A stretch of DNA of 34,100 nt from Comamonas sp. lk (GTDB lineage: Bacteria; Bacteroidota; Bacteroidia; Chitinophagales; Chitinophagaceae), in contig CALPWK020000007.1 of NCBI GenBank assembly GCA_943327245.2, positions 1-34,100 on the forward strand. The letters run 5' to 3'. Within the stretch, counting starts at the first letter, position 1; each line of letters opens with the position of its first letter. Below the pieces are notes generated by a model, which saw only the letters and a list, made by a program, of their open reading frames with translations, did not search any database and was not told the DNA's origin. A program made the position numbers and the translations under genes. Shown here piece by piece: positions 29,985 to 34,100 of this stretch.

Positions 29985-31313
29985 TTATTTTTTAGCCTTT
30001 CTAGTCTTTGGCTTACCGTATTTTTTCTGCATGTCTTCCTTATGATTTTTACGCACATTCACTTTCTGATTTTTTGCAGATTTTTCATGAAAGGAAGCAC
30101 CTCGCTCTTCTGCTTTTGGACGTTTAATTTGAATGATCTTCATGAATACTTTTGGCTTTTCGTCTTCTGTTAATACGTCAGATATTTCTAGTGCCTCCGG
30201 TAATTCCAACATTGGAATTTCTTGTTTCATTAAAGTTTCAATGGCTTCTTTAGACTTAGTTTCCTTTTCAGTTATAAAAGTAATTGCAATACCCTTTTTG
30301 TCAGCACGTCCTGTTCTACCAATACGGTGAATATAATTTTCTGGAACTTCTGGAGTATCAAAGTTAATAACATGTGTCACTTCCGCTACGTCAATACCTC
30401 TAGCCATTACGTCGGTAGAAATAATATATTTGAATACACCCGCCTTGAATTGGTTCACTGTATTAAAACGATAATTTTGCTCTTTATTGGAGTGAATAAC
30501 GCCTACAATTTCAGGAAATTTTTCTATTAATTGATCATAAAGTTGATCCGCTAAACTCTTTGTGGCAGCGAATATCAGGACTTTAGTCATGGTAGCATCC
30601 GAAGTTAAAAGCAGTTCTAATAAATTAACTTTAGTGTTAAAGTTTGGAACTAAATAGCCTGTTTGAATAATATTTTCCAAAGGAGTACCAGTGGGTGCAG
30701 CTTCTACACGTTCTGGACTTGTAAAGTAATCATTCATCAATTTTTCAACGTCGTCTGTAATAGTTGCGGAGAACAATAAATTTTGTCTTTTTGCTGGAAG
30801 TAATTCTAAGATATTGGTGATTTGTTTTCTAAATCCTAAATTTAACATCTCATCCATTTCATCAATAACCAACCTTTTAATTGTCTTAGTTTTAATAGAG
30901 CCATTCATTATTAAGTCAAATAAACGACCGGGCGTTGCCACTAATACATCCACCCCTTTTTCTACTTCAATGGCTTGTGTATTTATATTGACTCCACCAA
31001 AAACTCCAACAGTTACCACATTCATAAATGGAGTTAATTTCTTAACTGCTTCCACCACCTGTACCACTAATTCTCTTGTTGGAACTAGCACTAATATTTG
31101 TGGATCTTTGTTTTTATCGAATTTCCATTGTCTTAAACAAGGTAATAAATAAGCAAAGGTTTTACCGGTTCCAGTTTGGGCAATACCACATACATCTCTT
31201 CCAGACATCACAATTGGGAATACGCGATGTTGAATGGTAGTAGCTTTTGTATATTTTAAGTCCTCCAATGCTTTAAGCAAGGACGGATTAAGGTTTAAAT
31301 CTGTAAAATTCAT
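29985..31313 (-). CDS. DEAD/DEAH box RNA helicase (RhlE-like, basic C-terminal tail)
   Basis: AQTGTGKTFAYLLP; LVPTRELV; ATPGRLFDL; VIDEMDEML; LLFSATI; STDVMARGID; HRIGRTGRADKKG; C-term KPKTRKAKK. Confidence 0.96.
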   Translation of the reverse strand: MNFTDLNLNPSLLKALEDLKYTKATTIQHRVFPIVMSGRDVCGIAQTGTGKTFAYLLPCLRQWKFDKNKDPQILVLVPTRELVVQVVEAVKKLTPFMNVVTVGVFGGVNINTQAIEVEKGVDVLVATPGRLFDLIMNGSIKTKTIKRLVIDEMDEMLNLGFRKQITNILELLPAKRQNLLFSATITDDVEKLMNDYFTSPERVEAAPTGTPLENIIQTGYLVPNFNTKVNLLELLLTSDATMTKVLIFAATKSLADQLYDQLIEKFPEIVGVIHSNKEQNYRFNTVNQFKAGVFKYIISTDVMARGIDVAEVTHVINFDTPEVPENYIHRIGRTGRADKKGIAITFITEKETKSKEAIETLMKQEIPMLELPEALEISDVLTEDEKPKVFMKIIQIKRPKAEERGASFHEKSAKNQKVNVRKNHKEDMQKKYGKPKTRKAKK

Positions 31314-31426
31314 GAATGCAAAGGTAAACTATTTAAAAACAATTAACCTTTAAGTAGGACTTCAAATGCGTCCTTTTTACGTTCAAATAGAAAAAAACGG
31401 GTTATATTGCACTAAATTTTTGCCTG

Positions 31427-32692
31427 ATGACAATCCTTCTCAGACAAGTTAAAATAGCTGATACTAATTCGCCATTTAACGGTTGTATTAAAGACATTCT
31501 AATTCAAGATCAAAAGATCTTTTCAATTTCAGATAATTATACGGGGGAAGCAGATAAAATATTCGACCAACCTAATACAATAGTTAGTCCAGGTTGGGTT
31601 GACCCATTTGTTCATTTTTGTGATCCAGGGATGGAACATAGAGAAACTTTAGAAACGGGTTCAGCTGCTGCATGCCAAGGTGGATACACTACTGTTTTTG
31701 CTTTACCGAATACGAAACCCGTTGTTGATAATAAATCTCAGGTTAGTTATATTTTACAACAAAATCAGTTTTTGCCAATCCATGTTTTGCCAATTGGTGC
31801 AATTTCAAAACATATTGAGGGTAAGGATTTAGCAGAAATGATTGACATGCATACGAATGGAGCAGTCGCTTTTAGTGATGGACTCTACCCTGTTCAATCT
31901 ACTTTATTGTTTTTAAAATCTTTACAATATGTAAAAGCTTTTGACGGAGTCGCAATTCAAATGCCAATTGATAAAAGCTTAGGAAGTTTAGGTTTAATGA
32001 ATGAAGGGATCTTGTCAACTAAATTAGGTTTGCCTGGGATACCTGCTATTGCAGAGGAATTAATTATTTCTAGAGATATTGAATTATTAAGATATACGGA
32101 ATCAAAATTGCATATTACAGGTGTTACCACTGCAAAAGGAATTGGTATGATTGCAGCTGCAAAAAAAGAAGGCCTGCAAATTTCTTGCAGTGTCACTCCA
32201 TATCATTTATTCTTTACTGAAGAAGATTTGAAGGATTATGATACGCTATTAAAAGTTTTTCCTCCATTAAGAACTGAAAAGGATCGAATGGCTTTATTGG
32301 AAGCCGTTCAAAATGGAGTGGTAGATTGTATTAGTTCACATCATATGCCACAGGATTGGGATGGGAAAACAATTGAATTTGAAAATGCGAAATCTGGGAT
32401 GGCTAGTATAGAAACTAGTTATGCTGCGGTTATGCAAAAAATTCCAAGTTTAGCTTCGGATAAAATTGCAGCATTGTTTTCTATAAATGCAAGAAACCTA
32501 TTTGGATTAACAGATGCTACTATTAAGGAAGGAAATTTAGCAGAAATTACATTATATAATAATTCGTTGACTACGCTATTGAGCAGGAAAGATTCAAAAA
32601 GTAAATCAGCTAATTCTCCATTTTGGGATATCGAATTAAAGGGTAAAGTACTAGGTACTATAGTAAAAGGAAAATTGAATCAAAATTCATAA
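31427..32692 (+). CDS. pyrC: Dihydroorotase-like amidohydrolase, probably catalytically inactive (PyrC'-type)
   Basis: VSPGWVDPFVHFCDPGMEHRETLETGSAAACQGGYTTVFALPNTKPV; MNEGILSTKLGLPGIPAIAEELIISRDIELL; metal-ligand motifs degenerate (see findings). Confidence 0.9.
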   Translation: MTILLRQVKIADTNSPFNGCIKDILIQDQKIFSISDNYTGEADKIFDQPNTIVSPGWVDPFVHFCDPGMEHRETLETGSAAACQGGYTTVFALPNTKPVVDNKSQVSYILQQNQFLPIHVLPIGAISKHIEGKDLAEMIDMHTNGAVAFSDGLYPVQSTLLFLKSLQYVKAFDGVAIQMPIDKSLGSLGLMNEGILSTKLGLPGIPAIAEELIISRDIELLRYTESKLHITGVTTAKGIGMIAAAKKEGLQISCSVTPYHLFFTEEDLKDYDTLLKVFPPLRTEKDRMALLEAVQNGVVDCISSHHMPQDWDGKTIEFENAKSGMASIETSYAAVMQKIPSLASDKIAALFSINARNLFGLTDATIKEGNLAEITLYNNSLTTLLSRKDSKSKSANSPFWDIELKGKVLGTIVKGKLNQNS

Positions 32693-32747
32693 CAGTTGAT
32701 TTAAGTATAGCTCATAACAATTCATTAAAATAAATTAAAATTAAAAC

Positions 32748-33269
32748 ATGGAAAATACAGTAACAAGTCATATAGTTAAAGGGGCTATTTTAGCGGGTGT
32801 TTCAATAGTAATTAGTATTCTAGTGTATGTATTTAATTTATACGAAATCACTTGGCTAAGCTGGGTTAACTACGCAATATTTGTAGGTGGATTAATTTAT
32901 GGGGCAGTATTATATTCAAATCAAAATAACCATAACGTAACTTTTGGTAATGTTTTTGCGCATGGTTTCAAAACAACTTCGGTAGTAATTGTAATTACGG
33001 TATTGTTTTCAGTATTGTCTTTCAAAGTATTATTTCCAGACATGGTTGACAAGATTATTGAAATTTCACGTAAGCAGATGGAAAAAAATCCTCAAATGAC
33101 AGACGAGATGATAGAGCAAGCAGTAACAATGACTAAGAAATACTTTTTACCATTTGCTATAGGTGGTGCTATTATTGGTACTGGTATTATTGGTGCTTTG
33201 GGGTCATTAGTGGGTGCAGCCGTAGCAAAAAAGAATCCGAATCCATTTCAAGATAATTCAGGTCAATAA
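32748..33269 (+). CDS. DUF4199-like membrane protein
   Basis: 173 aa, four hydrophobic segments; YSNQNNHNVTFGNVFAHGFKTTSVVIVITVLFSVL; between dihydroorotase-like and GT2 genes. Confidence 0.8.
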   Translation: MENTVTSHIVKGAILAGVSIVISILVYVFNLYEITWLSWVNYAIFVGGLIYGAVLYSNQNNHNVTFGNVFAHGFKTTSVVIVITVLFSVLSFKVLFPDMVDKIIEISRKQMEKNPQMTDEMIEQAVTMTKKYFLPFAIGGAIIGTGIIGALGSLVGAAVAKKNPNPFQDNSGQ

Positions 33270-33293
33270 TAATTAATATTTTAATAAAATAGA

Positions 33294-34100
33294 ATGCAAG
33301 TATCAGTTGTCATCCCCTTATTTAATGAAGCAGATTCTTTACCAGAATTAATGGAATGGATACATCGTGTGATGCAAGCCAATCATTATACTTATGAAGT
33401 AGTAATGGTGGACGACGGTAGTGATGATGAAAGCTGGGAGGTAATTGAAAAACTACGTGCTCAATATAATGCACTAAAAGGAATACGTTTTCAACGTAAT
33501 TATGGTAAGTCTGCTGCCTTGAATGAAGGGTTTAAAGCAGCTCAAGGAGATATAGTAGTAACAATGGATGCGGATTTACAAGATTCTCCAGACGAGATAC
33601 CAGAGTTTTATGATATGATTGTAAATCAAGGTTATCATTTAGTTAGTGGATGGAAGAAAAAAAGATATGATAATACGTTCACTAAAAACATACCCTCTAA
33701 AATATATAATGCAGTAGCTCGTAAAAGTTCAGGTATCGTATTACATGACTTTAATTGTGGTATTAAAGCTTATCAATTAAAGGTGGTAAAGAGTATAGAA
33801 GTATTCGGTGAAATGCATCGCTATATTCCTATTCTAGCAAAATGGGCCGGATTTAAAAAGATTGGTGAAAAAGTAGTAGTACACCAAGCTAGAAAATACG
33901 GAACTACTAAGTTTGGTTGGGAACGTTTTGTAAATGGGTTCTTAGATTTAATGACGATACAATTTTTATCCAAGTTTGGTAAAAAACCAATGCAATTTTT
34001 TGGATTGCTTGGTACCCTATTCTTTTTAATAGGAGTTGGTTCTGTAGGGTATATTATTTTTTCAAAATTTGTTGATCCATTAACAAGTATAACTAATAAA
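33294..34100 (+). CDS. Glycosyltransferase family 2 (polyprenyl-phosphate sugar transferase-like), truncated by window edge
   Basis: Own translation from ATG 33294: MQVSVVIPLFNEADSLPELMEWIHRVMQANHYTYEVVMVDDGSDDESWEVIEKL...VVTMDADLQDSPDEIPEF; C-terminal TM; absent from ORF track because no stop in window. Confidence 0.93.
   Translation, partial: MQVSVVIPLFNEADSLPELMEWIHRVMQANHYTYEVVMVDDGSDDESWEVIEKLRAQYNALKGIRFQRNYGKSAALNEGFKAAQGDIVVTMDADLQDSPDEIPEFYDMIVNQGYHLVSGWKKKRYDNTFTKNIPSKIYNAVARKSSGIVLHDFNCGIKAYQLKVVKSIEVFGEMHRYIPILAKWAGFKKIGEKVVVHQARKYGTTKFGWERFVNGFLDLMTIQFLSKFGKKPMQFFGLLGTLFFLIGVGSVGYIIFSKFVDPLTSITNK

Noticed and set aside
30814-31152. 112-aa ORF antisense to the DEAD-box helicase
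   Set aside because: Longest antisense ORF, but composition is Thr/Ser-rich reverse-strand artefact with no domain; helicase motifs on the other strand are complete

Overview
34.1 kb chromosomal window from an AT-rich Bacteroidota, most likely Chitinophagaceae-like (inferred from gene content and TAnnTTTG-type promoter motifs). It is mostly housekeeping: gyrA, serA, hppA (membrane pyrophosphatase), pyrE/coaD/pyrB/pyrR, recF + dciA-like, folP, an nrnA-like DHH gene, ndk, a DEAD-box helicase, and a dihydroorotase-like gene followed by DUF4199 and a GT2 gene. I see no CRISPR array, rRNA, tRNA, prophage, transposon or classical defence system. The loci most worth a second look are: (i) an amino-sugar/glycoprotein catabolism block (GH109, M20 amidohydrolase, NahK-like kinase, glycosylasparaginase, 'CutC') at 5.8-11.6 kb; (ii) a BlaI/M56 regulator pair with no recognisable penicillin-binding sensor domain and a three-half-site TCGTAA operator candidate just before the blaI start; (iii) a dihydroorotase paralog that has lost most metal-binding residues (PyrC'-like) in a window that also holds pyrB; (iv) a membrane pyrophosphatase with no TM6 gate glutamate at the two familiar positions and an approximately 85-aa C-terminal extension; and (v) an inverted pair of DnaA-box-like sequences upstream of gyrA. 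No previously undescribed system can be demonstrated from the sequence alone.
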